Of a DNA stretch of 5,241 bases, positions 4,689 to 5,241 are shown piece by piece. The position numbers and the translations under genes are program-made. The notes beneath the pieces are model-generated. The model worked only from the letters and a program-made list of their open reading frames with translations. It ran no database searches and had not been told where the DNA came from. Numbering within the stretch: position 1 is the first letter of the stretch; every line of letters starts with the position of its first letter. Source of the stretch: Gammaproteobacteria bacterium (lineage in GTDB: Bacteria > Pseudomonadota > Gammaproteobacteria > Arenicellales > DRJH01); NCBI GenBank assembly GCA_011052285.1, contig DRJH01000334.1, positions 1 to 5,241 of the forward strand. The letters are read 5' to 3'.

Positions 4689-5241
4689 CTGACCGTCGCT
4701 GTCACGCAGTACCTTCTTCCAGGTTGCGCGAACCAGATTTGAGACACTTTCCGGAATGGGTACATAATCCAGGGACTTCGCTGCTGCACCACCATTCTTG
4801 TAGCTCCAGTCAAAAAACTGCAATACCTCTTTGGCCTGCGCCGCATTGGTCTGTTTCTTGTACATCAGGATAAAGGAGGCACCGGTGATCGGCCAGGATT
4901 TTGCACCGGGTTGATCGGTCAGAACGATGTAATAACCCTTGGCATGGGCCCAATCCGCACCAACCGCTGCTGCCTGAAAATTTTCCGCAGTCGGGGTTAC
5001 GAATATTCCCGCTCGATTCTGTAACAGCGCCGTTGCCATCTTGTTCTGCAGGGCATAAGCATATTCGACGTAGCCAATGGAACCATTGAGCCGTTTGACG
5101 AACGCGGCCACGCCTTCATTACCTTTGCCACCGACACCTGCCGGCCACGCAATCGCCTTGCCATTACCGAGTTGATCCGCCCAATCTTTGCTTACCTTGG
5201 TCAGATAATTGGTGAAAATCCAGGTGGTCCCGGAGCCATCA
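4674..5241 (-). CDS. pstS: Phosphate-binding periplasmic protein PstS, C-terminal part (cut by window edge)
   Basis: The minus-strand frame is open at the right edge and gives 188 residues to the TAG at 4674-4676. It starts with DGSGTTWIFTNYLTKVS, where DGSGTT is the phosphate-contacting loop in the middle of PstS. It continues with AIAWPAGVGGKGNEGVAAFV, the conserved GSIGYVEYAYAL, SWPITGASFILMYKK and KEVLQFFDWSYKNG, and ends ...DSDGQPIWK like the C-terminus of E. coli-type PstS. The protein is a periplasmic receptor that binds inorganic phosphate and hands it to PstC-PstA; the signal peptide and first domain lie outside the window. It is the first gene of the operon; the PhoB-controlled promoter expected upstream is out of view. 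Its 3' end carries the 17-bp tandem duplication and is followed by a hairpin, and the gap to pstC is unusually long. Confidence 0.95.
   Translation of the reverse strand, partial: DGSGTTWIFTNYLTKVSKDWADQLGNGKAIAWPAGVGGKGNEGVAAFVKRLNGSIGYVEYAYALQNKMATALLQNRAGIFVTPTAENFQAAAVGADWAHAKGYYIVLTDQPGAKSWPITGASFILMYKKQTNAAQAKEVLQFFDWSYKNGGAAAKSLDYVPIPESVSNLVRATWKKVLRDSDGQPIWK

Noticed and set aside
4408..4692. Plus-strand frame of 94 codons across the pstS-pstC gap.
   Set aside because: It runs through the hairpin and the tandem repeat into the pstS stop, has no ribosome binding site and no recognisable family; it does weaken the case for the minus-strand small frame.

Overview
The window looks like the chromosome of a proteobacterium, probably beta or gamma. 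The Pst proteins are of the Escherichia coli type in motifs and length, gene packing is typical, and composition is moderate except in an AT-rich insertion sequence end and one AT-rich spacer. I cannot place it more closely. No complete, undescribed system is visible. The most unusual parts are a recombinase-site-like repeat array in a mobile-element scar and the contents of the pstS-pstC gap.

Right two thirds (about 1780-5241, minus strand): the high-affinity phosphate transporter, transcribed right to left as pstS (C-terminal part only, cut by the window edge), pstC, pstA and pstB. PstS binds phosphate in the periplasm, PstC and PstA form the inner-membrane channel, and PstB is the ATPase. 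pstC/pstA overlap by 4 bases and pstA/pstB by 1, so the three are translationally coupled. pstS is separated from pstC by about 300 bases. That gap holds a tandem 17-bp duplication at the pstS stop, a perfect 9-bp hairpin and a 57-codon open frame that ends in an ATGA overlap with pstC. phoU, often the next gene after pstB, is not found. After pstB comes an AT-rich spacer and then a small double-CDGSH iron-sulfur protein on the same strand.

Left part (1-about 1185): a graveyard of mobile elements. In order it holds the C-terminal end of an ISAzo13-type transposase; the 3' part of a group II intron domain V (minus strand); a cluster of TATGTG/CACATA inverted repeats with a dif-like core; the N-terminal part of a tyrosine recombinase with a good ribosome binding site (plus strand); and a reverse-transcriptase fragment of a group II intron protein (minus strand). 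The order is explained if a tyrosine-recombinase element entered the intron inside domain V, and one later deletion then fused the recombinase gene to the reverse-transcriptase gene. The intron's 5' part and the rest of both proteins are gone, so nothing in this region should be active.
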